From NCBI GenBank assembly GCA_009792885.1, contig WMCF01000008.1, positions 17,904,952-17,968,951 of the forward strand: a DNA stretch of 64,000 nt, written 5' to 3'. Positions 50,809-64,000 of this stretch are shown piece by piece (within the stretch, counting starts at the first letter, position 1; every line of letters starts with the position of its first letter). The notes under the pieces are model-generated. The model was not told where the DNA came from and searched no databases. It saw nothing but the letters and a program-made list of their open reading frames with translations. Made by a program: the position numbers and the translations under genes. This DNA is from Eremophila alpestris peregrina (taxonomy: Eukaryota > Chordata > Aves > Passeriformes > Alaudidae).

Positions 50809-50829
50809 CGAGACTCTGACTGAGTCTCG
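50809..50829. repeat. Short inverted repeat
   Basis: CGAGACTC-TGACT-GAGTCTCG: an 8-base-pair stem with a five-base loop. Possibly chance. Confidence 0.8.
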
Positions 50830-53800
50830 GTTTCTGCAGGTTGTGAGGATGAGTGTGTCAGCAGGAGGACGAGCTGTAAATTAGGAAACTTATGAGAGGG
50901 GTCTGTCTATAGGGATAACAGGAAAAAAGGGAAATGCTTGTTGAAAGATTGAACTCTAAAGGGACAAGTGTCTCTATCTTTTTTTATCTCCCTGTAGGAT
51001 TTCTTGTCTGGCACTTCAGATAGATACTGGGCTCTAACTCTTCTCTGAAGTAAACTATTTCTGGTAGCACTGCTGAGATATTCCTTGGTATTGTGAAATC
51101 TCTCTTCCTATTGTATTTTTTTTACAGCTTGATACTGTGAGACAAGAGCAAAAGTGTTTTCTCTGAGCTGGGATAATTAATCTTTTGAATTTTTGCTTAT
51201 GTTTTTTCACTAAAGGTGCCTCCAGCATTTAGTTATGTAGCAACAGTATTTGTAGAGACAGAATCTCTATTCCTTCCTCACTAGTGTATTTTGCACGTAG
51301 CTGTTCTGGAAATTGGAAAGTAGCAAAAGTATGATAGTCCATTTTGGGTATCATTCTATGAAAAGTGCCTAGCAATTTCCATAAGACTTTCACTTTGAGA
51401 GTGGCTCTGTTACATTTAAAATGCCATTGCAATTGTCTTTCAGCAGGGCACAATTTTGTTAAGCAACTCCATTGCATTACTGGAACACTGATCCCCTGAA
51501 GTGAGGGTTACTCTTATTCAGATAGAATTTCTTTGTTTTTTGCTTACAAAGTGCTGTGACATACTAATGTCTTAGTGAAAACTTATGAACCCAGTTTTAC
51601 TTAGGTAATTCATTGGAGAAGCTATCGATCCTAAAATGTTTCTTTAGGCTTGGCACTTTGGAAGCAAAACCTGAGGAATGAACTGAAGAAAAGGCTGGTT
51701 TTCTTGCCATTCTGGTTTCTTCTCTGGATACCATGTGTATGCTTTGGTTTAATGAGCAGCTGAAACCCAGAAAGTGTCCTAGAAGGGCTGACTTCCTTGG
51801 GGGCTGCCATCTAGAGAAGAACTTACCAGTACAGAAGGTGTGTAGTATAAATGTAGGTGAGGTTGCAGGAGCTCTCCAGACTGACCTGCCTGTTTGGATG
51901 ATACGTAAATGAACTATTAAATAAAGTAGAACATGTTGAAATTCAGTGCTATATTAAGACAATACCTATTGGCTAATAATAGAAAGGAGAGAATATATAG
52001 CATATATATGTGTGCTTCTGTCAAGGATGTTTGCTGTGTTGTTATATTACTGTAAATTTATTGGCTGTGGACCACATAGTCCAAACAACCTTTCAAGACA
52101 GTGCCGCGGGAGAAGAGAATATATCTTGGCAATCTGAGACAGGAACAAATTTATCATTAGGAGCAGCATCAAAAAACCTGGGGAATTCAAACTGTGCTCA
52201 CTGCTATGGTGTCTGAGACCAAACCAAAACCACAGAAAGAGACAAATGGGCTGTCAGGGCTGGTATCATACACTGAATGGAAATGCTGAGGCCTTGGAAT
52301 CCCAAGACTGTGGGTGTTTTGCTGCAGGGGTATGACTTGTTTTAGGATTCAAATTTCTGGCTTCTGTGTTCATGAGACACATACAAGTAGTGTAAGTAGT
52401 TATGTTTTTCTATAGCTGGCTGGATATGACCTACTTGTTGAATTCTGCTAACTCAAAAGGGAAACCAAGTCTGATTTTTGTGTGACTTTTAGTCTTGCTT
52501 ATGTGAGGAAGAATCCCTGAGAGAACAATGACTTCCAGGAAAGCCAGTGAATGATACCACTTTTAAACTGGATTTATCCAGAGGCCACTAATGTCCTATG
52601 TCCATTAAAATATTGTGTCATCACAGTTAGTAGGCTTTGTAATTGAGTAGGGTTTGTCCAGCAGGCACATAGAAAAAGTGATCATGGGTCCTCCATTGCT
52701 TTATTTAATTTGCAGATATGATCATGTTGATGCACTGTTGGTAGCAGTCTGCAAATAGATAGGGATATGTTCAATTAAAAGAGATTTTTCTTTTTTTAAT
52801 ATGAGACAATAATGTTCTTGGGGGAGCTGGCAAATTGATCTACACACACATGCCTCTCCAAATAATTTTATAACATGGATAAACTAAAAAACTAGAACTC
52901 CAAATTCCACTCATAAATAGGAGTGGTAGAGCACAGACATATATAGCTAGAGTTGGGATATTGTTTCAGGAATGAAAATATGGGCTGATTATTAGATAAA
53001 ATATTTATTCTAAAATACTCTCTTCTGTGTTGTATAATGTTTAATCCAGTTGGATATGATGAGAAAAGTGCCAAATTTTCTACTTCCTAGCTTTCTGAAA
53101 ATTAGGCTGGATAGCAGTATAAAAATATACATTTTTTTATACCAGTGGAAAAATGATCTACGTAAAATAGCCAGTGTTTTCCACTCCTAAATTTGATGGT
53201 TCTGCTTGCCATCTTTTGCACAACAAAGCACAGGATTTAAAAGTTACCAGCTGCTATATTTGCTCTCCAAAGTGTGAAGAAAACATGTATTGTCCTGAGG
53301 ATTAAAGGGCTGATTCTCTTTGTGCTTAGTTCAGGCAGAACTGAAGTGTTTGTAATGAAAGTAAAAGCTATTAAAAAGCATGAAACATGAGAGAAAAATA
53401 ACGTGTTTATGTTTGCTTTGTTGGATAGGATTTGGTGATACCCTTAGAAAGTTTTAAGTGTAAACATTTATCTTATTAACTAGCATTTCTTTTGTGCATG
53501 TTGCAATCACTTCCCTTTGCAAATCCTTAGTGCAGTCAGAGCTGTTGTTTAAACCCACTGGGAACTGTTTCACCAAATATCACCTGAGCTACAAAAACTT
53601 ATCATCTGTGAGCTAGTTCACATCTCCAGTACTGACTAAACAGCATTTTGGAAACTGGATGTGTAGGGTAGGATATTGGACACTGCAAAGAAAAAAGAAA
53701 AAATAATATTTCTAGTGCTAGTTTTGGTGATTGGAATAAGACAGAAAGGTAGCTGTGCTGTATATGGGAGCGTGAAAAGCTTGCAGTTGGAACAGATGCT

Positions 53801-56800
53801 GAGAGTGCCCTGTGACTCAAGGTATGATTTCCTGCCATTCCTGCCAAGTTTCAAAGATTGTGGTGGTTTTTTTTCTTTTTGTTTTTTTTTTTTCTCTCCT
53901 TATTTCTATTTTTGGGCTGAATAGCAAAGAACTTGTGCTTTGGGAATGAAGATTCACCATTGCAGTTATTTTGTTGTGTCTTTGCATACGCATCATATTC
54001 TGGCATGCAGAAAAGAATGAGAGCAAAGATGTAAAAAGTTGAAGAGAATGCAGGGTATTTTTGGTATGGATCACATAATCCCTTGGCTCAATGGCAAGCT
54101 GCAAAGCTTTGTGTGAGTGTGACAGACTCCCCTTGCTGTGTGGAGCTTGCTCGTTGAAGCCTCACGTCCTTTGTCTTGCTTCAGTACAGTTTTCTCAGTG
54201 ACCTTGGGCGAGGCACACAGCAGTGAATCCTCAGCCTGAGGGATGATGCCAGAGGAGCTGAGTGCCCAGGGGCTCTGGAGGACTGATGTCCAGGGCTCAC
54301 TGCCCTTGCCTCCCTGGGCAGAGCACTTCTGTGGCTGAAGGGATTTGTGAATAGAAAGGCTCCTTGATAATCAGATAGAAGAGTAAGGGGTGGGGACATA
54401 TAAGTACTTCAGATAGCTAGTCCTTAACGAGGGATTCCTTGGATCCTCTTACACAGTTCTCTCCCCTGGGTTTTGCTATGAAAGGAGATTATCCAAATCA
54501 CAGTATGATTTAAATATGCAAGTCATCGGTCTCAGGAGCAAGTGGTGAAGCCTGCCTGACCTGTAATCAGAGGCTGTACATCCCCCTGAGGAAGCCATGA
54601 CAGTCAAAGAAAGAGAGTTCCAGAGTCAGGAAAAGGTATTTGGATTATTGCCCAATAATATTAAAATTGTAAAAATTCATATCTGCAACCTATATTAGAG
54701 TGATTGGGGAAAAAAAATAATGTCTATTATTCATATAACAAAGCATGAAATTAAGTAGCGTGGGATTAAAGAAAATTAAGATAGGTGTGTGTACAAATGT
54801 ATGTTCTACTAAGTTGAGAGGACTTGTGTTCTTAAATGTCTGAGAAGAGAAACAATCAAAACAGTTTTGTGAAAGACTTGTTAGCTGAACATTATGGCAG
54901 TATGTTTCTTGGTGTCTCAGGAACCTTTTTTTTTTTTTTTTTTTGAATGATGATTTCATTAGAAGTTTGTTTGCTTATCTCTAAATTGAATAAAAATCCC
55001 TAAGAATAGGCACCTTCTGTCAGCTCTGTGGTGAATAACTGCCTCATCTATTTACCAGGAGCTAAGAGGTGATTTCACACCTTTTAGGAAAGGTGATTCC
55101 TAATTTTAAAATTCTCCTTTTTCATTGTTTTTAATCTGCCCAAAGCATGAATGCAATATTGTGAGCAAGGCTCTGCAAATAATTAGCTTGACAGCTGAAC
55201 TGAAAATAAACATTCATTTCATTCTGAACCAAAATGATCATGTTTTGGTGAAACTTGAGGGCTTCCTTTTTGGGTTGTGTTTGGTTTTCATTTCTTTTTT
55301 TGTTTGTTTGGTTTTGTTCTGTTTTGGAGATTTTATAATGTAAAATAAAAGTGGTAGGTTTGAAATGTCAGTCTTGGGTACCATTCATTAAGTGCTGGTG
55401 CCCCTCTTCCCCTCTGTTTACTCATGACCTAAACAAGGTTCTTGGGCAAATTCTTTTGGATTCAGAGAAGGAAATAAAATATAACTTAGGAGATGGGATT
55501 GCTCAACTCCATTCCCCTGGCCAACTGGCCAACTGGCACAGACGAGGCTGCTTTATGGTAAAATTATGAGTTCTAGGCACAGAGGGTGAGAACTCTGCAG
55601 AAAGAGGGCTGCCTGGCCAAGCTGTATGCAATGAACTTCCACCCTGTGACTTTTCTTTCTGCAAGAGTAGGTCTTATCTCACCAGTCTGCTGTGTGCTGG
55701 ACTTCTCCTGGAGAGCTCTAATCTCAGAGCTATTTGTTAAATCTGGTCTCTAATGGTGTATCTTCTTGAAAACTCTTGCCTGCTCTTCTAACTCTAGACA
55801 GCTGGAAGCATGTGAATGTTGCTGTTGCCAGATGCTGTCTATTCATTGATGATAAGCTTTCACAATGGGAAAATTTTATTTCATCCATGCTAAAATTCAT
55901 TAAATGTTCATTAGAGTAATGATTTGAACTCAGCTATTCCCATTCCTCACTGAATACTGGACTCTACAGTGAATTACTCTCAGGTGGGCCCAATGGAAGT
56001 TTAATTGTTTGTGAAAACATGAACAGCTTCAGCAGCAGAGACTTTCATGTCCAAAACCCCTATAAGTCAATGGTTAGTTGTTCCCATCTGAGTACTTTAG
56101 CCACCAGGCTATTAAGTATAATTCAGGCAGCTACTGTAGCCTCATTTTTCCTTTTGGAACATACTTATGCATTGAGAGGATAAAGTACCAAAAAAATGAC
56201 AGATACATGAAGACAGAGACCAGAGCCAAAGGAGAACCTTTTAAGAAGTCCTGATAAATGCCCTGGGGAGACCTAAGAGTAAAGCACATTTGAATATGAA
56301 ATATTCCTTTATAGGCTTTAGCCATGGATCACCAAAATTTCTCCTAAAGACTAAGCTTGAAATTCTTGGCCAAAGCAGTAACACAAAATTCATCTCACCC
56401 CCATCTTCAGCTGCCTAGTTGAACATAGATCTTAAGGACAGACCCTTGTATTTGTATGAATGACTGAATTGTCCCACGTGAGTCTGAAGTGAAGTGGACT
56501 TCTGGAAGTGCCTGTGTATGTTTGCTAGTCATAGATGAAGATGCAGTGGTTTTCAAAGACTGGGATTTTCTAACCACCTCCTGCTATGCAGCACTGACCA
56601 TCTCACTTCTGAGCTGTCCAAATGCCAAGCAGCTCCTTCAGTCTTTAAGGGCTGGTATCTCCACAGTGCAAAGCCCTTGCCACGAACTGTCTTATTTACT
56701 TACTCTCATAAAATGTAGTTGGTTTTTGTTCTTGACCAACAGGCTTGTAATTACTTTTGATTTGTTCTACATGTAGGACTTTATAAAGTCCTGAAGGAGT

Positions 56801-58762
56801 TCAGAAATTTTTGTTTTGAACAGAGAACATTGGAGGGCACTCCCACAGCAGCTATTGACAGATATGTGTCATTTTTTCATTTTTCAGACTGTTGTGAATA
56901 TTGTAGTTACTACAGTTATTTAGGCAGACTGATTCATAACAATGATGTATTTAATTTCACAGTTCCTCTTTGCAGCAGCGCTCCCGATTCCTCCCTATAA
57001 TTCACTACAGACCATTAAACTATTAAAAAACATAGAAAATGAATCATAACAATAATGCAAAATGGAAAAATAAATAACTGGACTATGATGGGAGCTTTTT
57101 TTTTCTCAAGTCTAACATCCTAGTCTTTCTAAACAGTGTTTGGCATTCCTTAACTGAAGGCTCAGGATGTGGAGAGGTCAGGAGGAGGCAAGGGCAGCAT
57201 GCAGCCAATATTTCTTCAAGTTCTAATTAAATACAGCAGTAGAATTTATTTGGGACATTTTTCAGATCAACTGACTTAAAAATAATGAAGTTATGGAGTT
57301 GGATATCTATATGAATCTTCCTGATTTTATGAAAAGATTCTGTTCTGAACACTAAAGGGGGAAAAAGGGTTAGAAAACATTTTTCACACACTTGTTCCCA
57401 CTTTGTAAGAACTGAATTCTGCTCTACTTGCACCATGCCACATACCAAGGAGAACAAAACATGATGGCAGGAGGTGAGAACTGAATGCAGACAGTGCTCT
57501 GCCACCCCTGGGCACTGGACCAGGGCCCCTGAGGACATGAGAAATACCATATCAAGACATGGATGTTGCTATACATCTGCATGAGTAGAGCTGCCCTGTG
57601 CCTCAAACCACCTTATGCACATGCTAATATTAACATCAAATTTTACCTGGCAATGAATGTATTAAATAGGTTCCTTGCTTTGGTTTCCAAAAACCAGCCA
57701 TGTGTGACCTTTGATGTGCTGCAGCAGCCTACCCTTAGCCAATGAGTTAAAAATCATCCACCCTGCCTTGCAGTGGCAGGTTGTCCTTTGGGCCAGAAAG
57801 CCTGTGGCAGCTGAGCACTGGCTTTGCAGGACACTGGGCTCTTCTCAGTATCCTGGGCCAAGGGTTCTCTTATGGGTATAGGCTCAATTTCCATCCACTG
57901 CAGTGGGAATGTCTGAAGCTGCTGTAAGGGCATTAAGTGACTCACTGAAATTTCGTGCAAAATGGTATGTGAAGTTTCCTCTTCCTTTGGTTACTGCTGC
58001 AAGCATTACAGAATGGTGTAAATTAAGAAGCATTTATTGTTACCTTAGGAAAAAATGAAAGGAATATTTAAGTCTTTTCATCACATGGACCAGTGTAGCA
58101 CTTTGGGGTGGATGATGATCATACAAATGACTTAAAATTCTCTCTAACAAACCTAGATAGTAATACTGCAAAATGCAAAATGCAGCTACAGACTTGTCCT
58201 AGAAAATCTAAAGAGCATTTTTCTTAAGCAAAGGATTATCAAGTAAGCACCAGTAGAAAAATGAAGTTAGTAAAATTCTGTTGCTGATAAAACCAAAAGT
58301 AACATTACTTCTATGTATCCTTGATAATTTTACAGGGCTACACGTGTTTTTTTTTTTTTGAAAATGATTTAACTTGTCGCAAATGATGTCTGAACTGGCC
58401 ATCTATCACTGCACAGTTTGTCTGCAGTGCTTAGGAATTTAACACACAGAATGACAAGTGTAATTACATGCTTGTGAAACATATGCTGTAATTTATGGAT
58501 ATTAAGCAAGTATAAACAAGAGATCAAATCCTAGTGTAAGCAGTCATCCAAGAAATCATCTTGACATTTATTTCATTAAAATCTTTCTTTCAGTACGAGT
58601 CAGAACGTACCTGAGTTGCACTCACAGCACATCTGCAGGTACTTGCCAATTATTGCATGTTTGCAAAGCAAAGGTTCAGATGCATGCATGCAACTAACAT
58701 TTAATTTTCAGTTACATTTTGTACACGTAGTTATGTAGGTGTTTATCATGGTTATTAGTACT

Positions 58763-58804
58763 CATTATTATCGTCATCATCACTACTATTACTATTATTA
58801 TTAA
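58763..58804 (+). repeat. Degenerate (ATT/ATC)n trinucleotide repeat
   Basis: attattatcgtcatcatcac followed by tactattactattattatta. Trinucleotide period is clear, units are mixed. Confidence 0.85.
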
Positions 58805-60459
58805 TCTCCCACAAGTGATTAATATACAGGACTTAAATAGCAACAGCCCTTTTCACCTGTGTACACTGTGTGTTAAAATTCACACAATTTAAAATTTAAA
58901 TTAGAAAACTGACTGAAAAAGGCTCAAGCCCTAGAGAGCTAGTGTTTTGTTCACTTGAGATTTTGCTAGGAAGAGAAGCAGAAGAAATGGAGTGAGACGT
59001 GCTGGGTGAGACGTCCCCCGAAGATTGGTGCTGTATATGTTAGGCATACTCACAGGTGTGAACATGGCAGCAGGCTGGGCACTCAGACTCCCAGCTGGGG
59101 TCTTCCACACCCTCTGGCTTACAGCAGTGCTTAGAAGGCTGAGGGGTTGCTAATATTGTATAGATTGTAAAATTGATTTTTATTTCCTGTTGTCAGGCGA
59201 TGTCTTTGTCTGCCTTATCCCTCCTGCTAAGTGGTGCTTTATTCCATGAGCTATTCCGGGGAACTAGAACAAGCCAATATTTTGAAAAGAAGGGAAAAAG
59301 AAGGTGAATCTGGCAACCAGTCCCTGCCAGGGGGAAAATAACATAACTGATATAAACCAGTATTAATGTACAATGAAGTATCCTGAATGCCAGCCCACAT
59401 GGAGAGATAGAAAATAGGTCTTGCCTAATAAACTTCAATGTCTTTTTAGCAAGACTTTGAGTTGTAAAGGTAACAACATTGACTTGTATAAATCTCAGAA
59501 CCACATGTCATTCTGTGAGGTGCCTTAAGCATACTTTCTTTAATAGGACCATCATAATTATATTTTTCTTTCAATTTTATTTCTTTACATTGATAATAAA
59601 TTAGGTAGCTTGGGGTTTATCTGGATAAGCTCATGCTCAGGGATGGGAAGGAAGGTCCATAGGGAAAAGTCCTTCTCTGCTAGCTATGGCTCTTATGCCA
59701 ATGCCTGTTTCTGTTAAAGAAATATTTTCTTCCCACGTTTCCAGTGCTCCTCTACAGCCATTTTAGGCATTCCCTTCTTGATTATGAGCCAGAAACTGAA
59801 GGGTTGTTGCAGCCAGTTTTTCTTGAACCTTTTTACTTATCCAGCTTGTATCTAAGGTTTTCAAGGAATATGTGTGAGACATAAACAGAGCATGCTGGTG
59901 GAAGCTGAAATCTCTGTATTAGCCAGAAGGTCTCTGATGGCCTTCAAGTGAGATGAGCTATCAGGAGGAAGCAGGAGAGAACACGTGAAAGGCAAGAAAA
60001 TGAGACTGTATCAGGAGGGAAACCTACAGAGAAATTTACAGCAAATACACCTGGTCTCTGCTGGTTGTGCTATCTTGCATTCCTGCCATCAACTTAGCAA
60101 GATGATAGCAGTTGTATCATTTGAATGTATTGTTTTCCTGTTAGTTCAGTCACCCAAGCTATTTCAAGGTATGCACACTGAGACAAAAGAAATAGAATTT
60201 GTGGGTCAAGATTATTCATGTTATGTATCCTGCAATATAAAATTGTGTTTCTATAAATAAAAGCAAAAGTGATTTAGCAAATACTGATTTGATCCAGAAG
60301 TCGTTGCAAAAATTGTTCTGTAGTAAGTCTTATCAAAAACATGATGATTTATCATGAGATTAGGAGAACAGGTGCTGCTTAGTTTGTGTTTTAATCCTAA
60401 TGATTGGTAGTACGTGCAAAGTTGTAAAAGAGTAGTCTGGAAGGATATTTAAAAATTAG

Positions 60460-60480
60460 TCATAGAATCACAGAATATAT
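60460..60480 (-). mobile_element. Possible CR1 3' terminal repeat (minus orientation)
   Basis: gtcatagaatcacagaatat resembles the ATTCTATG/ATTCTGTG octamers that end avian CR1 elements, seen in reverse. The sequence after it does not clearly continue as CR1, so this may be a very short fragment or chance. Confidence 0.3.
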
Positions 60481-61485
60481 TCTTGAAATTCAGTGGATAG
60501 AAGGCAAAATTGTCAGGGCATGGTACTGTCAAAGCTATTGCAGCAGGAGGCTGAGGACAGAAGACACATCTGTTTCAGCCTGCAACCACCATGTGAGCAG
60601 TACTAACTTACTACTGCAATATTGTGGCCTGCAGGGTCCCGAGCCTGAGGACTGTTTAAAAGATTAATTGGCTGGAAAGCATTCGGCACCTGAAATCTAT
60701 CTATCTCTGCTGCTTGACTTTCAGATAGATAAAGTGTCAAGCTTCTTTGCACTTGAAATGTCTTTTTTGGCTGGAAACCCTCCACTTCCCCAGACAGAAA
60801 GTATGCTTGTTTATAAAGAAACATGATATTATAAAGGATATCATGGAATAGCAAGATACAAAGTCCCATGCTTAATGTTTTCATCACCACACCTACACAG
60901 TGTGAACAGATGTACTAGGTATCAGAAAGTTATTTGCCCTGAAATTTTCTACATTTATTGGATGTTTTCAACAATACAGTTATTCCTGAAAAAGGTATTA
61001 ACATCTCATTTGATCATTCATTTCACCTGGGAGGTTTCTGGTACGGTGATGGGAAGATTGTTTGCAAAAATCATAGTCCCTCCACAACTTTCTTTTGCAA
61101 GGGAATGGGTACTATTAATGTGGCTGTCTTAGTCCATTCCCTGTAAGATAATAATATCAGCCCTTTTCCAGTACCATGAACCTTATTGGAACAAAGAAAA
61201 TTTGCTTTGGGAATCCGTAGCTTTAACAGGGTCTGCTCATTATTCTTTAGCTGTTCTCCTAAAAGCTGTTGGGCTTTAAAGCACTTTGCACCACTCTGGA
61301 ATTGGCTGCAGAGCAATCAAGCATGGTGTAATTTGCCACTAGGCTCATTACTTTTTCAGCTCTTCGGGATCTTTCTCAGCTATACCTGTGCTATGCCTCA
61401 GTATTTTTTTAAGAAGTCCAAGACATGAGTCCTGGATTCATCTCTATATACCAAAGCTTGGGTCTCACTGTGACCAAGAGCATGA

Positions 61486-61509
61486 CAGTGATCCAGTGAT
61501 CCAGTGATT
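61486..61509 (+). repeat. 8-bp tandem repeat, three copies
   Basis: cagtgatc, cagtgatc and cagtgatt in a row. Confidence 0.9.
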
Positions 61510-64000
61510 GTGTTCAGAACATCATCCCGTGTTTCAGAAGACTCAGAGGCACTGGTGTATGACAGGCTTTTAAATCTCTTTTGTTCAGCTAAAACAATGT
61601 TTAGGCTTCATGGTAATAAACATTTAGGCTGTTAGGTAAAGAGGAGATTGGTCACAGACAAGCATTCCTGTGTGCTGGGGAACCTGCTTTTGCTCTTATG
61701 CAAATCTTGGCAGTAAAAAATTCCCAGACTTGCTATTTCAGACATGCAGTTCTTTTTTTTTTTTCTCTTTTCAGTTCAAAAAAGTAAAGAAAACAGGAAA
61801 TAAATTTGAATTAAAAAAATACTGCAATATCCATTCAAATTCGCTCTTGCACTGTTTACTAAGAAATCACAAAAAAGTATTCTGTTTAACTTTTCTCATA
61901 AGCCAAGGAAACACATATGTCTTTATTAGCTCTGTACCAACCTTTCCTATCTCTGATCTTCTGTATGGCTTTTAATGTTTGCTTGCTTCATAGGACCTAT
62001 TTGAATAGTTTGAGTAGCAGAACATCAGATGTGATTTTTTTCTTAAGTTTTTAAAATGAAGCAAACAAATACTGTCTGTTTAGTTTGCTCATGGAAATTT
62101 ATGCATGAATGGAAAAGAGAAATTTCAATGTACATAACTAATAAATTAGCAGTCTGTGGTCCAGAGAGAAATGGAAAATTGTAGCATTAAATCAATTTTA
62201 TGTGATAACATAACAAAACAACAGATTGTTTGGGGTACTTGAGGTAACCACCTTTCCCTGATAATATATGATTTTCAGTAGCACTGAGCAACACATTCTT
62301 CATCAAGTTTATAGTGAAAATTTCTGACAGTGGCAGGTGAGGAATTAGTTTTGAGGATGATGTCCTTCTGGTGGCTCATGCTGAGAATGATATTATTTAT
62401 ATTAACTGGCAAAATAGCCTGGCAGCACACAGGCAATTACCTCAATTTTATGTTTAGTGCTCTTCTCATAAATCTGTGTAATGATGGCATCTCTGTTATG
62501 AGCTTACATTAACTTACTGGTTACAGTAATTCTATTGAAACAAGTAAATGTCCACTCTGTGATGAAGGTAGTACAATTATGGTATTCCAAATAAATAATT
62601 GCTTGAGCTATATATATAAGAAGAACAGATCAGGACTTTATGAAAGGAAACATTAATTGCACAATTAGGTAGAGCTTTGGTAGTGATTTTTCTTGCATAT
62701 GTATGAATTTTATTCTCTATAATGACTTTTTTTCTCAAGAAGGCAAAGTGTTAATTGTTAATTTCTTTTTTTGGCTTCATCCTGTCCTCCAAAGTGGTGT
62801 TTAAAGTCATTAATGGAGGTGAAGCAAAATGCGTTATGTCCCCTCGGTATTACCATAACCCCTTTAATTCTCCATAATAGCTTAGTCTGAGAAGATCTGT
62901 TAAGATGCAAAGGCAGAAGATGTGCTGATGATCTTACTCTTTCATGAGGTATTTGTTACTGACCACTGCCAAAGAAAGACCTCTGGTTTGTCCCAATGTG
63001 TCACAGTAAGAGGAAGTGCAGATGTTTTGTGGGTGATTTGTGTTTGGTACGAAGCTGGAATTTATGAGAGTTGGTATCCAAAGTGTTAGACCAAGTAGTT
63101 ACTGGAGTCACACTCCAAGTAAAATTAACTTTGTGCTTTGTCAGCTGATACTTGTGTTCTGTTCTTACAATATATTGACATAGTTCCTTGGGCGTCGTGA
63201 CAAGATGGGAAATGGGTATCCTTGTGTCCTTTCAAATATTCCCATATTAGTTAATAGAGAGGAATTTTAGCTTCAGTTGTCTTAGGGGAAAAGCTAAGTT
63301 CCAAAAATATTTTCTTCTTCCATGAACATGAAAAATTTATCTTAATGTGCTGACCTTGGCTGTGCACACTTAAAGCAGATCCATTAAGGTCAAATTAGCT
63401 TATGAATTACCCATTCTGATAGACTACCTGACCTGCTAAGTACCTGCAAAAAATTCATTCAGGTATTTTTTGTCCAGAGTGCTATATTATCTGGTGGTGA
63501 GTGCTTCATTATCTGATGATAACTGCTTAGGCTGAGCTGTCAAAAGATTTTAACAGAAAACATTAGAAAAATTCAGAAATCATCAGTTGCAGGCACTTGA
63601 CCTACAATTCGAATTTGGCCAAAGCCATTGCAAAATGAAACAATGAAGTCAGATTTGCCACAGGCAGGGAGTGAGACCGACTACTTGAAGACCCTCTGCC
63701 TAGACTTTAAAATAGTGGTGGTCATTTACTTCTGAACTGATGGTTTCTGTGCTCTTGAGACAAATTTTTAAGTGTGGCATTTGAGCAATACTGCAGCTCA
63801 TGGGTTACTATCAATGGGGAAGGTTTGGAGTCGCACACTTTTAATATGCAAACCCATTTTGTCCTTGCCAATATCCTCAGGTACCTTTCTGGTTTCACTG
63901 CTCAGTAAGGGCCCTATTAGGATGAACTTGATGCAGTAAGGGCATTTGTGTGTGGCTGGGAGTGCTCTGTCTTATGCCAAAGGGGTTGGTAGCTCTAGAA

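Larger units (their letters stand above)
43597..64000 (+). other. GRM8: GRM8 first coding intron (continues past the window)
   Basis: More than 20 kb of AT-rich DNA with no supported exon. The next receptor exon should begin with residues like IPQISYASTAPELS, and no such frame is present on the + strand. Small structures inside are listed separately: tandem duplications, back-to-back inverted repeats, microsatellites and a possible CR1 end. No host-gene microRNA that I know (such as miR-592, in a later human GRM8 intron) was recognised here. Confidence 0.8.

Noticed and set aside
59329..59340. ctgccaggggga, resembling half a CTCF site
   Set aside because: The second half of the motif (GGCRS) is missing.

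Overview
The window is vertebrate nuclear DNA. It is AT-rich and sparse in genes, with one strong CpG island, spliced genes carrying GT/AG signals, and only old LINE remnants. The two recognisable LINE pieces look like CR1. I see no L1- or Alu-like sequence, which with the CR1 remnants and short intergenic distance points to a sauropsid, most likely a bird. Species cannot be set from the sequence alone.

Two protein-coding genes are present, both on the + strand. Positions 430-2189 are the large last coding exon of ZNF800, a C2H2 zinc-finger protein, followed by an AT-rich 3'UTR that probably runs to about 5.3 kb. After about 29 kb of non-coding DNA, a CpG island (about 34.4-38.05 kb) marks the likely promoter of GRM8 (metabotropic glutamate receptor 8). 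The first coding exon of GRM8 is at 43078-43587, preceded in the same exon by 5'UTR from 42740. From 43588 to the end is the first coding intron of GRM8; the next coding exon is not in the window. The order ZNF800 then GRM8 on one strand agrees with the human arrangement as I recall it.

The intergenic part holds two old CR1 fragments (13.35 and 15.46-16.35 kb), an isolated CpG-rich patch with a near-consensus CTCF motif (10.5 kb), and simple repeats. The island holds GC boxes, an inverted CCAAT box, a near-perfect RE1/NRSF (REST) motif, degenerate GC-rich tandem repeats, two AT-dinucleotide tracts, and splice signals suggesting one or two non-coding GRM8 first exons.

The points most worth following are: a 12-bp coding minisatellite in ZNF800; the RE1 motif in the GRM8 promoter island; predicted non-coding exons at about 35.1-35.95 kb; a 91-codon uORF that overlaps the GRM8 start codon in another frame; and back-to-back inverted repeats at 47.67-47.71 kb. 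I found no operon-like or otherwise novel system. The long open frames in the CpG island look like composition artefacts.
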